Assembly: GCA_026990615.1 (NCBI GenBank)
Contig: JALXDB010000058.1
Location: forward strand, 1 to 8,473
Length of the DNA stretch: 8,473 nt
Origin: Spirochaetota bacterium
GTDB taxonomy: Bacteria > Spirochaetota > B62-G9
Direction: 5' to 3'
Shown here one piece after another: positions 1-7,249 of the stretch (position 1 is the stretch's first letter; each line of letters opens with the position of its first letter). The translations under genes were made by a program, and so were the position numbers. Below the pieces are notes generated by a model, which did not search any database, was not told where the DNA came from, and saw nothing but the letters and a program-made list of their open reading frames with translations.

Positions 1-45
1 CGTATTTTTGTAAGGAGTTAAATTATAATTACCGGGGGATTTAAA

Positions 46-1857
46 ATGGGAAATAATGGCTTTGTTTACAGGCTTGTTGGTAGTTTACCAAAGGTAGGAA
101 TTAGACCAACCATAGATGGAAGAAGAAGAGGAGTAAGAGAGTCTTTAGAAAAGCAAACCATGAATATGGCGAAGAACCTGGCGAACTTTATTGAGAATAA
201 TATCAGGTATTACAATGGAGAGCCTGTTAAATGTGTTATTGCGGATAGATGTATAGGTGGGTTTGCCGAAGCAGCAATGGCGGATGAAAAGTTTAAAAAA
301 GAGGGAGTCGGGATTACAATTACGGTTACTCCATGCTGGTGTTACGGTGCAGAAACAATGGATATGGATCCCCTGAGACCGAAGGCTGTGTGGGGGTTTA
401 ATGGAACTGAAAGACCGGGAGCTGTATATCTTGCAGCAGTTCTTGCAGCACATGCGCAGAAAGGATTACCTGCATTTGGTATTTACGGGAAGGATGTTCA
501 GGATGCGGGGGATGAAACAATCCCGGATGATGTTAAACAGAAAGTTGTCCAGTTCGTGAAAGCAGGTCTGGCTGTAGCAGAGATGAGAAATAAGGCTTAT
601 CTTGCGATGGGCGGTGTTTCAATGGGAATAGCGGGCTCTATTGTAGACCCTTATTTTCTGGAGCAGTACCTCGGTATGAGATATGAAATGGTGGATATGA
701 CAGAATTTGTGAGGAGGATTGAAGAGGGGATCTATGATAAGGAGGAGTATGAAAAGGCACTGAAATGGGTTAAGGAAAATCTGAAAGAGGGAAAAGATAG
801 AAATAAACCTGAAAACAGGTGGCCACGCGAAAAACTTGACAGAGTATGGGAAACAGTTGTTAAGATGACCCTCATTGCAAGAGACCTGATGATAGGAAAT
901 CCCAAACTTGAAGAAATGGGATTTGGTGAGGAGGCCCTCGGACATAATGCTATTGCAGCCGGTTTTCAGGGTCAGAGGCAGTGGACGGATCATTTTCCAA
1001 ATGGAGATTTTCTTGAAACAATACTTAATTCTTCCTTTGATTGGAATGGCAAAAGGCAACCCTTCATAGTGGCAACTGAAAATGACTACCTGAATGGAAT
1101 TGCCATGCTTTTTAATCATCTTCTGACAGGTACTGCACAGATATTTTCAGACGTACGAACATTCTGGAGTCCAGAAGCTGTAAAAAGGGTAACAGGAAAA
1201 GAACTTACAGGTATTGCAGAAAATGGAATTATTCATCTTATAAACTCTGGTTCAACCTGTCTGGATGGAACCGGCATGCAGTCGATAGATGGAAAACCTG
1301 CCATTAAACCTTACTGGGAGATAACGGATGACGAGGTTAAGGCATGCATTGAAGCAACAGAGTTTTATCCGGCCAATCTCGAATATTTTAGAGGCGGTGG
1401 ATTTTCGACCGAGTTTGTAACAAGAGGTGGAATGCCGGTTACAATGTCAAGAATCAATATTGTTGATGGTCTGGGTCCTGTACTTCAAATTGCAGAGGGG
1501 TATACTGTTGAACTGCCGGATGAGGTTGGGGTTCCTTTAATGGAAAGAACAGATCCAACATGGCCAACTACATGGTTTGTTCCAATCTTAACGGGTAGAG
1601 GCGCATTTAAGAGTGTGTACGATGTTATGAACAACTGGGGGGCAAATCATGGAGCTATAAGTTACGGTCATATCGGAGCGGATCTTATAACGTTGGCTTC
1701 GATGCTCAGAATACCGGTAAATATGCACAACGTATCATCTGAAAGGATTTTCAGGCCAAAAGTTTGGGGAATGTTTGGTGAGCCTGATTCATATGGTTCT
1801 GATTTCAGAGCATGTAAGAACTTCGGTCCCCTTTACGGAAGGGGTTTTCAAAGATAA
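46..1857 (+). CDS. fucI: L-fucose isomerase
   Basis: This 603-residue cytoplasmic enzyme should interconvert L-fucose and L-fuculose (members often also accept D-arabinose), the first step of fucose breakdown. From about residue 14 to the end it follows the E. coli FucI sequence as I remember it, including the blocks [69 protein letters not shown] and NWGANHG. The three manganese ligands of the family appear to be E345 (in VATEND), D369 (in FSDVRTFW) and H542 (in GHIGAD). E. coli FucI is 591 residues; the extra length is mostly a short N-terminal extension. The ATG at 46 has a G-rich ribosome site at 34-38 with 7-base spacing. No fuculokinase or fuculose-phosphate aldolase is in the window, so the rest of the pathway must lie elsewhere or differ. 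The substrate could be another 6-deoxy or methylated aldose. The family call is very secure. Confidence 0.96.
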   Translation: MGNNGFVYRLVGSLPKVGIRPTIDGRRRGVRESLEKQTMNMAKNLANFIENNIRYYNGEPVKCVIADRCIGGFAEAAMADEKFKKEGVGITITVTPCWCYGAETMDMDPLRPKAVWGFNGTERPGAVYLAAVLAAHAQKGLPAFGIYGKDVQDAGDETIPDDVKQKVVQFVKAGLAVAEMRNKAYLAMGGVSMGIAGSIVDPYFLEQYLGMRYEMVDMTEFVRRIEEGIYDKEEYEKALKWVKENLKEGKDRNKPENRWPREKLDRVWETVVKMTLIARDLMIGNPKLEEMGFGEEALGHNAIAAGFQGQRQWTDHFPNGDFLETILNSSFDWNGKRQPFIVATENDYLNGIAMLFNHLLTGTAQIFSDVRTFWSPEAVKRVTGKELTGIAENGIIHLINSGSTCLDGTGMQSIDGKPAIKPYWEITDDEVKACIEATEFYPANLEYFRGGGFSTEFVTRGGMPVTMSRINIVDGLGPVLQIAEGYTVELPDEVGVPLMERTDPTWPTTWFVPILTGRGAFKSVYDVMNNWGANHGAISYGHIGADLITLASMLRIPVNMHNVSSERIFRPKVWGMFGEPDSYGSDFRACKNFGPLYGRGFQR

Positions 1858-1948
1858 GTTAAATTTCTTGAAAGGGGGTGGGAACCAGATCAAATAACAT
1901 AGTATAAATATAAACAGAATAAAATATTAAATGGAGGAGGAGTAAAGA

Positions 1949-3316
1949 ATGAAGAAAGCAAAACTAGTGTTTGTTTTGATGCTCTCGGCTTTGATGGTGC
2001 TGGGCGCATTCACACTTCTGTATGCTGGTGGTGAGAAAGAAAAATCCGCCGGTGAAAAGAAGGCACCAGAACAGATAGTATTAAAATGTGCCTTTATTGG
2101 TGGTGCTAATTATGAGGAGCTCTACAAATCTATTCCCGAGTTTGAAAAGAAGACGGGATACAAAGTAGAGATAGTGTTTAAAGGAGATGGTTTCCAGATT
2201 GATAAAAAGCTGAAAACAGATTTTGCTGCAGGTACTGTTGATTATGATGTGTGCTGGGACCATTCAAGTTTTTTCACCCAGTATATTAAGGCAAAGGGGA
2301 TTATACCTCTGGAAGATTACTTCACTCAGGAAGAACTTTCCGACCATATCCCGATGATCCTGAATGCTGGTAAAAAGAATGGGCATCTATGGATTATCCC
2401 GAGACACTTCGATATAAGCTGTTTGCACTACAGAACGGACATCTTCAACAATGAAGAGTACAAGAAAAAATTCAAACAGGTAACCGGTAAGGACCTGGAA
2501 GTTCCAAAGACATGGGACGAATTTAAGGAAACTGCTCTTGGTCTCCAGAAGATACTACCTCCCGGTATGTATGCGACACAGTTTGCCGGCAAAGAAGAGG
2601 CTTTGACAGGAAGATTTTATGAGATACTTATTGCAGAAGGTGGACAGTTCTTCGATAAAAACTGGAAGCCTGCATTTAATGGCCCCGCTGGTGTGAAAGC
2701 AGCAACGATGCTGCGTGATCTCTATCAGGCTGGAGCAATGCCCCCTGGAATGACCAACTTCGTATGGGAAGATGTTGCAAAGAACTGGGTTGCTGGAAAT
2801 ATAGCTATGTACACAGAGTGGTATGGCTGGTACTCCTATTTCCAGGATCCTAAATCCAGTAAGGTTGCAGGCAAGTTTGATATTGCAAGGCAGCCTATGG
2901 GTGATGCTGGAATTCATTCCGGATGGGCTGGTGATCATGCCTTCTCAATTACAGCAGCAAGTAAGCATAAGAAGGAAGCTGCAGAGCTAATTAAGTTCCT
3001 CACAAATTATGACAATCAGTACAGAGAGGCAAAGCTGGGATTTCTTGTAACCCGGCAGTCAGTATGGAAGAAGATTATCGAAGAGGCTAAACAGTCTGGC
3101 AATCCTCTTGATGTAAAGAGGCTGAAACTAGCGCAGCTTCAGGCTTCAGAAGATTTTAAGACACCACCTCTGGTTGCTGAATGGTTACCCTCGTCAGATA
3201 TAGTATATCCAATTCTGCAGGCTATAATTTTGGGAGACAAAGAACCAAAGGCTGGATTGGATGAAGCAGCCAGGAAGGTAGAGGCGATGATGAGAGAAGC
3301 TGGATATTACAAGTAA
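1949..3316 (+). CDS. Carbohydrate ABC transporter substrate-binding protein (family 1, CUT1)
   Basis: This 455-residue protein should bind a sugar outside the inner membrane and deliver it to the two permeases encoded directly downstream. Residues 1-26 form a signal peptide: a KKAK start, a hydrophobic core at about 7-24 and a likely signal peptidase I cut after LLYA. There is no cysteine at the cut, so it is not a typical lipoprotein, and a Lys/Glu-rich linker (27-41) follows. The mature part has the usual features of family 1 binding proteins: an early IPEFEKKTGYKVEIV block (62-76), a TWDEFKETA block (188-196), an aromatic cluster TEWYGWYSYF (289-298) that could stack on a sugar, and AAELIKFLTN (344-353). 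The ATG at 1949 has a strong GGAGGAGG site 8-11 bases upstream. The sugar cannot be read from sequence; the fucI neighbour suggests a deoxyhexose or an oligosaccharide containing one. A polyol or glycerophosphodiester ligand is an alternative. Confidence 0.93.
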   Translation: MKKAKLVFVLMLSALMVLGAFTLLYAGGEKEKSAGEKKAPEQIVLKCAFIGGANYEELYKSIPEFEKKTGYKVEIVFKGDGFQIDKKLKTDFAAGTVDYDVCWDHSSFFTQYIKAKGIIPLEDYFTQEELSDHIPMILNAGKKNGHLWIIPRHFDISCLHYRTDIFNNEEYKKKFKQVTGKDLEVPKTWDEFKETALGLQKILPPGMYATQFAGKEEALTGRFYEILIAEGGQFFDKNWKPAFNGPAGVKAATMLRDLYQAGAMPPGMTNFVWEDVAKNWVAGNIAMYTEWYGWYSYFQDPKSSKVAGKFDIARQPMGDAGIHSGWAGDHAFSITAASKHKKEAAELIKFLTNYDNQYREAKLGFLVTRQSVWKKIIEEAKQSGNPLDVKRLKLAQLQASEDFKTPPLVAEWLPSSDIVYPILQAIILGDKEPKAGLDEAARKVEAMMREAGYYK

Positions 3317-3323
3317 AAGTTTG

Positions 3324-3354
3324 TGGCGGGTAGATCAATGAAATCTACCCGCCA
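3324..3354 (+). promoter_or_regulatory. Perfect 12-bp hairpin between binding-protein and permease genes
   Basis: TGGCGGGTAGAT (3324-3335) pairs perfectly with ATCTACCCGCCA (3343-3354) around the 7-base loop CAATGAA. It starts 7 bases after the stop codon of the binding-protein gene and is followed by TGTATTTT rather than a full T-run. The likely role is a leaky terminator or a 3' stabiliser that keeps binding-protein mRNA more abundant than permease mRNA, as known for malE-malF type junctions. Structure is seen directly; function is inferred. Confidence 0.7.
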
Positions 3355-3370
3355 ATGTATTTTAAAAATA

Positions 3371-3376
3371 GAGAGG
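3371..3376 (+). promoter_or_regulatory. Ribosome binding site that decides the start of permease 1
   Basis: GAGAGG lies 5 bases before the ATG at 3382. The earlier in-frame ATG at 3355 directly abuts the hairpin 3324-3354, which would hide any ribosome site, and it has no purine-rich site of its own. The start at 3382 is therefore preferred. Confidence 0.65.
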
Positions 3377-3381
3377 TGGAG

Positions 3382-4317
3382 ATGCATTCTCAAAATATTG
3401 TGCTTGATAAAGGAGCTGGGGATAATAAATTTTTTAGTGAAAGTAAAACGAGATTGCCATTTGTGCTTTTGCTACCATCGCTTGTAGTGATGTTTTTCGT
3501 AGTCGGTTATCCCATGCTCTACTCCTTTGTGATAAGCTTTACGAACTATACGCTTGTAAGTTCTGGTGGGCCTAAATTTGTTGGGTTTAAAAACTACATT
3601 ACACTCTTTAAGGATCCTGTGTTTGGAAGGGCGTTACTGAGAACTGTTTTTTATATGTTAATTGCGGTAAATGCAGAGTTTATTTTGGGTCTGTTGATTG
3701 CAAATGCTATGTCCCATGTTATCAGGGGCCAGGGAATACTAAGAACAATCATCATGATGCCGATGATGTTTGCACCGGTTCTTGTTGGATTCCAGTTTAA
3801 ATGGATTTTTAACGATCAGGTTGGACTCGTCAACAATATTCTCTATGAAATATTCGGACATCCTGTAATTATTCCTTGGCTTATAAAAAAGCCCCTTGGT
3901 TTTATAACAATACTAATCGCCGAGATATGGATGAATACTCCATTTATGGTAATTATATTTTTAGCCGGCATTATGGCTATTCCAACTGAAATTCTTGAAG
4001 CATCTGATGTAGATGGGGCCACTGAGTGGCAGAAGTTTATCCATATAACGGTTCCTTCTCTGATGCCTTTTATCTATATAGCAATGGCTGTGAGGTCTCT
4101 TGATATAGCAAAAGCTTATGATCTTGTAAGTATAATGACTGGTGGGGGGCCAGCTCATAGGACAGAGCTGATCTGGACCTATGTATACCGTCTTGCATTT
4201 ACAAGCCAGAAGTTTGCGCTTGGTAGTGCTATGTCCTACATTACTGTTTTACTGGCAGTTCTGTTTACGTATTACCTGTTCAGACAACTTATCAGGGTTA
4301 GAAAGGTGAGGGAGTGA
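3382..4317 (+). CDS. Carbohydrate ABC transporter permease, MalF/UgpA type (permease 1)
   Basis: This inner-membrane subunit forms the sugar channel with the permease encoded next. From the chosen start it has 311 residues. It shows about six hydrophobic spans, near residues 25-46, 85-111, 120-143, 174-197, 228-243 and 283-300. The cytoplasmic EAA loop that docks with the ATPase starts at E206 (EASDVDGATEWQKFIHITVP) and carries the conserved D-G pair. GFKNY near residue 69 and MTGGGPAHRTELIWTY near 252-267 are also typical of the family. An ATG at 3355 would add nine residues but is less likely because of the adjoining hairpin. The gene ends 4 bp before the next permease start, so the two are probably translationally coupled. 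Together with the binding protein it defines a CUT1 importer. The transported sugar is not determined by sequence. Confidence 0.93.
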   Translation: MHSQNIVLDKGAGDNKFFSESKTRLPFVLLLPSLVVMFFVVGYPMLYSFVISFTNYTLVSSGGPKFVGFKNYITLFKDPVFGRALLRTVFYMLIAVNAEFILGLLIANAMSHVIRGQGILRTIIMMPMMFAPVLVGFQFKWIFNDQVGLVNNILYEIFGHPVIIPWLIKKPLGFITILIAEIWMNTPFMVIIFLAGIMAIPTEILEASDVDGATEWQKFIHITVPSLMPFIYIAMAVRSLDIAKAYDLVSIMTGGGPAHRTELIWTYVYRLAFTSQKFALGSAMSYITVLLAVLFTYYLFRQLIRVRKVRE

Positions 4318-4321
4318 AAAT

Positions 4322-5188
4322 ATGAGCTATTTTAAACGTAGACATCTCTTCTCGAAGATTATTACATATATTGTTCTGTTGATTTTTCTTATTCCAGTAC
4401 TGTGGCTAATATACACATCAATGAAACCGAACATTGAAATTAACACAAGACCACCTGTATGGTTTTCTAAAAACATGAACTTTGATTCATATCTTGCACT
4501 ATTGGGATTTCCTGTAAAGCATGAGGGTTTTGGATTCGGGGAGAATGTACCATTTGGAGATTATTTCCGAAACTCAATCCTGGCAGCTCTTGGTAGTACA
4601 TTTTTTGCTCTTATAATAGGAACACTGGCAGCATATTCATTCTCGAGCTTTAAATTTAAAGGCAGAAATGGCATCTTCCTTACTTTGATGCTCGCAAGAG
4701 CTATCCCTGGAATTGCTCTTAGCCTGCCTCTGCTTGTGCTTTTTACAAAGATGAAGATTGCAGATACTGTGCCGGGTTTAATAATAGCATATACAGCAAT
4801 GAATGTTCCGTTCACAGCATGGTTGATGTCAGGGTTTATCGGTGAGATACCCAAGGAGTTAAGTGAAGCTGCAATGATAGATGGCTGCTCGAAATGGGAG
4901 TCATTTGTCAAAGTTGAGATTCCACTGGTAGGTCCGGGTCTTGCTGCGAGCGGAATTTTTGCCTTTTTAGCTGCGTGGAACGAGTTTGCCATAGCAAGTG
5001 TAATTACCCGCACCACCGCTGCAAAGACATTTCCAGTTGGTTTGTTTGATTTCACGGCGGAGTTCGTTTCAGACTGGCGGGGAATGTGTGCAATGTCAGT
5101 CATGATGCTAATTCCTGCAATTATTTTTGTAATAACTGTTCAAAAACAGTTAGTTAAAGGATTAACACTTGGAGCTATTAAAGGTTAG
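4322..5188 (+). CDS. Carbohydrate ABC transporter permease, MalG type (permease 2)
   Basis: This 288-residue inner-membrane protein is the second channel subunit. It has a basic N-terminus (KRRHLF), a first span at about 12-32 and the proline/tryptophan stretch TRPPVWF (42-48) where MalG-type proteins usually have a similar motif. Further spans lie near 85-107, 117-140, 151-171, 206-228 and 256-273. The EAA loop runs from E182 (EAAMIDGCSKWESFVKVEIP), and the AWNEF motif at 218-222 and the GLTLGAIKG tail are both characteristic. The start follows GGAG with 7-base spacing, 4 bp after the stop of permease 1. Only 17 bp separate it from the methyltransferase gene at 5206, which ties the importer to the methyl-transfer genes. 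No ATPase subunit follows, so the complex must borrow one encoded elsewhere, as multitask MsmK-like ATPases do. Confidence 0.93.
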   Translation: MSYFKRRHLFSKIITYIVLLIFLIPVLWLIYTSMKPNIEINTRPPVWFSKNMNFDSYLALLGFPVKHEGFGFGENVPFGDYFRNSILAALGSTFFALIIGTLAAYSFSSFKFKGRNGIFLTLMLARAIPGIALSLPLLVLFTKMKIADTVPGLIIAYTAMNVPFTAWLMSGFIGEIPKELSEAAMIDGCSKWESFVKVEIPLVGPGLAASGIFAFLAAWNEFAIASVITRTTAAKTFPVGLFDFTAEFVSDWRGMCAMSVMMLIPAIIFVITVQKQLVKGLTLGAIKG

Positions 5189-5205
5189 AATCCGGAGGGT
5201 TTGAT

Positions 5206-6408
5206 ATGACATCTAGAGAAAGAATATTAAACATCATTAATCACAAAGAAGCTGATAGGGTGCCTGTTGATCTGGGAGGAACGGCAACCACAACCATTCT
5301 GGCCAAACCTTATTACGGCCTTTTAAAGTTATTGAACATCGATAAACCTGTTAGAATTGCCGATGCAATGCAAATGTGGGTTTACGTTGACGATGAGATA
5401 TCGGATATGTTCCATACCGATGTAGTTGCATTATGGCCTCTTTACGATTTTCTTGGTGTACGCAGGGATGCAGGATTCAAGGACTGGGTTACTCCTACCG
5501 GCACACCTGTTAAAATATCTAAAGATTTTAATCCTAAAAAACAGGAAGACGGTTCCTACATATACGAAGTGGGTGGATATGTTTATAAACTTCCTTCGTA
5601 TGGATACTATTTTGATGTTGTAAAACCGGCATATGCTTGGGTAGAAACTCCCGAGGATGTTGAAAAGATTGACTATCCCATAATGAGTGATGAAGAAAAA
5701 GCCTGGTTAAAGAAGAATGCCGAAAAGCTCAGAAAAGAGAGCGATAAGTTTATTGTTACAGATATTGTGGGTGGATGGTGTGATATTGCCGGTCCAATGC
5801 TGGGAAATGAGAAGTTTTACATGGACATTATCATGAATAAGCCGATGATTCATGCTCTCTTTAGAAAACTGAACGATGTCTGGATGGCCAGAATAGATGC
5901 TCTTGTAGAAACGGTCGGCGATAAAATAGACGCGGTTATTATGTACAATGACCTCGGTAGCAATATGGGTGGATTGTATAAAACTGAAACCGTCAGGGAA
6001 ATGGTAATTCCGTATATTAAAGAATTCTATGACCATGTTAACAAGGTTAGTAACTATCATATTATTTTTCATAGCTGTGGTTCTGTCTATCAATACCTCC
6101 CTGACCTGATTGATGCTGGTGTAAGGATATTGAATCCGGTACAGGTTGGTACGAAGAATATGGAACCGGAAAAGCTTAAAAAGGAATTTGGAAAGGACCT
6201 TGTATTCTGGGGTGGGGCTGTGGATCCACAGCATGTCCTTGCCTTCAAATCTTCTGAAGAGGTAAGTGAGCAGGCCAAAAGACACATGGAAATTTTTATG
6301 AAAGATGGAGGGTTCGTGTTTACGCAGCCTCACAATATTCAATCGAATGTACCTCCTGAAAATGTTCTTGCATTGTACGAAACTGCAGTTAAATATGGCA
6401 AATATTGA
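5206..6408 (+). CDS. URO-D family methyltransferase (MtaA/CmuA-like)
   Basis: This 400-residue cytoplasmic protein has the uroporphyrinogen decarboxylase fold, but its context points to methyl transfer rather than haem synthesis. The N-terminal block RERILNIINHKEADRVPVD (4-22) is typical of the MtaA/MtbA/CmuA branch. The middle YNDLGSNMGGLYKTETVREM (247-266) matches the family's D-L-G region. H289-S-C291-G forms the first two zinc ligands expected of the H-x-C motif. The usual third ligand, a late cysteine, is absent; H376 in PHNIQSNVPPEN sits where it would be expected and may replace it. GGAGGG at 5194-5199 with 6-base spacing fixes the start. The corrinoid-protein gene follows. Relatives transfer methyl groups between a corrinoid protein and a thiol or pterin, and some are thought to act on the methyl donor. 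The direction and the partner substrate here are unknown. A true HemE is unlikely. Confidence 0.85.
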   Translation: MTSRERILNIINHKEADRVPVDLGGTATTTILAKPYYGLLKLLNIDKPVRIADAMQMWVYVDDEISDMFHTDVVALWPLYDFLGVRRDAGFKDWVTPTGTPVKISKDFNPKKQEDGSYIYEVGGYVYKLPSYGYYFDVVKPAYAWVETPEDVEKIDYPIMSDEEKAWLKKNAEKLRKESDKFIVTDIVGGWCDIAGPMLGNEKFYMDIIMNKPMIHALFRKLNDVWMARIDALVETVGDKIDAVIMYNDLGSNMGGLYKTETVREMVIPYIKEFYDHVNKVSNYHIIFHSCGSVYQYLPDLIDAGVRILNPVQVGTKNMEPEKLKKEFGKDLVFWGGAVDPQHVLAFKSSEEVSEQAKRHMEIFMKDGGFVFTQPHNIQSNVPPENVLALYETAVKYGKY

Positions 6409-6450
6409 AAAAGGTTGAAATAGCAACTATAATGTAACCTTTTAATATTT
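6400..6450 (+). promoter_or_regulatory. Bulged 15-bp stem over the stop codon of the URO-D gene
   Basis: AAATATT (6400-6406) and AAAAGGTT (6409-6416) pair with AATATTT (6444-6450) and AACCTTTT (6436-6443). Two bases of the stop codon (6407-6408) are bulged, and the loop is 19 bases. Only two pairs are G-C and no T-run follows, so this is not a normal intrinsic terminator. It could be an mRNA processing or stability element between the methyltransferase and corrinoid-protein genes. Confidence 0.4.
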
Positions 6451-6466
6451 GTAATCCTTTACATTA
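6430..6466 (+). repeat. Inverted repeat TAATGTAA...TTACATTA before the corrinoid-protein gene
   Basis: TAATGTAA (6430-6437) and TTACATTA (6459-6466) are perfect 8-base inverted copies separated by 21 bases. The right arm ends 3 bases before the ribosome site at 6470-6476. The left arm overlaps the pairing partner of the stem 6400-6450 by two bases, so the two foldings compete slightly. It could instead be a dimeric regulator's operator. In A+T-rich DNA chance is a real alternative. Confidence 0.35.
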
Positions 6467-6469
6467 ATG

Positions 6470-6476
6470 AAGGAGG
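6470..6476 (+). promoter_or_regulatory. Ribosome binding site that decides the start of the corrinoid-protein gene
   Basis: AAGGAGG lies 5 bases before the ATG at 6482. The earlier in-frame ATG at 6467 lies immediately upstream of this site, so the site would be inside the coding sequence. The start at 6482 is preferred. Confidence 0.8.
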
Positions 6477-6481
6477 CGGCA

Positions 6482-7138
6482 ATGAATGATGAGAAAACAA
6501 CAATCCTTGAGAATTTGAGGAAGGCTATACAGACCTACGACAATAATCTTGCCCTCGAGTCAGCAAAGAAAGCTGTAGAATTGGGTATAGATCCGCTGGA
6601 GGCACTCGATGTAATGACTGTCGCCATTAGGGAAATAGGAGACGCATTTGGAAGAGGTGAACTCTGGCTTCCTGACCTTGTGGGAGCTTCAGATGCAATG
6701 CAATCCGCTGTTCCAATCCTTGAGGAAGAAATTAAGAGGCGAGGTGAAAACAGAGAGGCTCTTGGAATTGTTGTGGTGGGTACGGTGTTCGGAGATATCC
6801 ACAGTATAGGGAAAACCATGGTATCAACTCTTCTAACGGCTGCTGGATTTGAAGTACATGATCTTGGAGTTAATGTTCACGCTAAAAAGTTTGTTGATGC
6901 TATAAAGGAGTACAATGCAAACATCCTTGCCATGTCCGCATTGATGACAACAACCTGTGTTGAACAGGAGAATGTCATAAAAACCCTGATTAACGAGGGT
7001 ATTCGGGATAGAGTTAAGATAATGGTCGGAGGGGCTGCGGTTACCGAAGAATTTGCAGAGACTATAGGAGCCGACGGCTATGATTCTACTGCACCGGGGG
7101 CTGTTGAGCTTGCAAAAAAATTAATTGGAGCTTCTTAA
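6482..7138 (+). CDS. Corrinoid (cobalamin-binding) methyltransferase protein, MtaC/MttC family
   Basis: This 218-residue cytoplasmic carrier holds a B12 cofactor that takes a methyl group from one methyltransferase and gives it to another. Residues 1-90 are the helical cap domain (VELGIDPLEALDVMTVAIREIGDAFGRGELWLPDLV), and 91-218 form the Rossmann-like cobalamin domain. The cofactor signature is intact: D105-x-H107-x-x-G110 (GDIHSIGK), whose histidine is the lower cobalt ligand, followed by SALMTT (152-157) and GGAAVT (183-188), which line the nucleotide tail. Length is normal for stand-alone corrinoid proteins of methylamine, methanol and O-demethylase systems. It lies between two methyltransferase genes, so it is the obvious shared partner of both. 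The substrate class cannot be told from this protein. A corrinoid reductive activase is normally needed and is not in the window. Confidence 0.94.
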   Translation: MNDEKTTILENLRKAIQTYDNNLALESAKKAVELGIDPLEALDVMTVAIREIGDAFGRGELWLPDLVGASDAMQSAVPILEEEIKRRGENREALGIVVVGTVFGDIHSIGKTMVSTLLTAAGFEVHDLGVNVHAKKFVDAIKEYNANILAMSALMTTTCVEQENVIKTLINEGIRDRVKIMVGGAAVTEEFAETIGADGYDSTAPGAVELAKKLIGAS

Positions 7139-7182
7139 AAAATCTTGATAATCTATCCGTGGTCTTGCCTAAAGTGTCTTTA

Positions 7183-7235
7183 ATACCAGCAGGTATGTAA
7201 AAAGTATCTTCCGTATATAACTGTAAAGCCTGCTG
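7183..7235 (+). repeat. Inverted repeat just upstream of the MttB-family ribosome site
   Basis: CAGCAGG (7187-7193) and CCTGCTG (7229-7235) are perfect inverted copies. With one bulged C (7186) the stem can extend by ATA/TAT (7183-7185 with 7236-7238). The loop is 35 bases. A small alternative hairpin, ATACC-AGCA-GGTAT (7183-7196), shares the left arm. The right arm ends 3 bases before GGAGGAGG (7239-7246), so folding could affect translation. This is suggestive only. Confidence 0.35.
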
Positions 7236-7249
7236 TATGGAGGAGGCAG

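Noticed and set aside
24..29. Perfect TATAAT as a -10 box for fucI
   Set aside because: No -35-like sequence lies at the right distance, and a start site 7 bases downstream would cut into the ribosome binding site. The A+T-rich context makes a chance match likely.
1828..1848. Terminator-like CCCCTT-TACGG-AAGGGG followed by TTTT at the end of fucI
   Set aside because: The stem is only 6 bp, lies inside codons of the conserved GPLYGRG tail, and has only four T bases. Coding constraint explains it well enough.
1858..1948. Promoter for the transporter genes in the 91-bp gap after fucI
   Set aside because: TTGAAA (1868-1873) and TATAAA (1903-1908) exist but are about 29 bases apart, too far for a normal sigma-70 promoter. 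Nothing else was seen in this gap except the ribosome site.
5206..6408. Uroporphyrinogen decarboxylase of haem biosynthesis (hemE)
   Set aside because: The H-x-C zinc motif, the MtaA-like N-terminus and the adjacent corrinoid and MttB genes fit methyl transfer. No other haem genes are present.
5707..6426. Minus-strand open frame of 239 codons
   Set aside because: It lies opposite the well-supported URO-D gene, has no recognisable domains and shows composition expected of an antisense shadow.
7139..7249. Cobalamin riboswitch upstream of the MttB-family gene
   Set aside because: The gap is too short for the full structure (about 200 bases), and no B12-box-like sequence was found.
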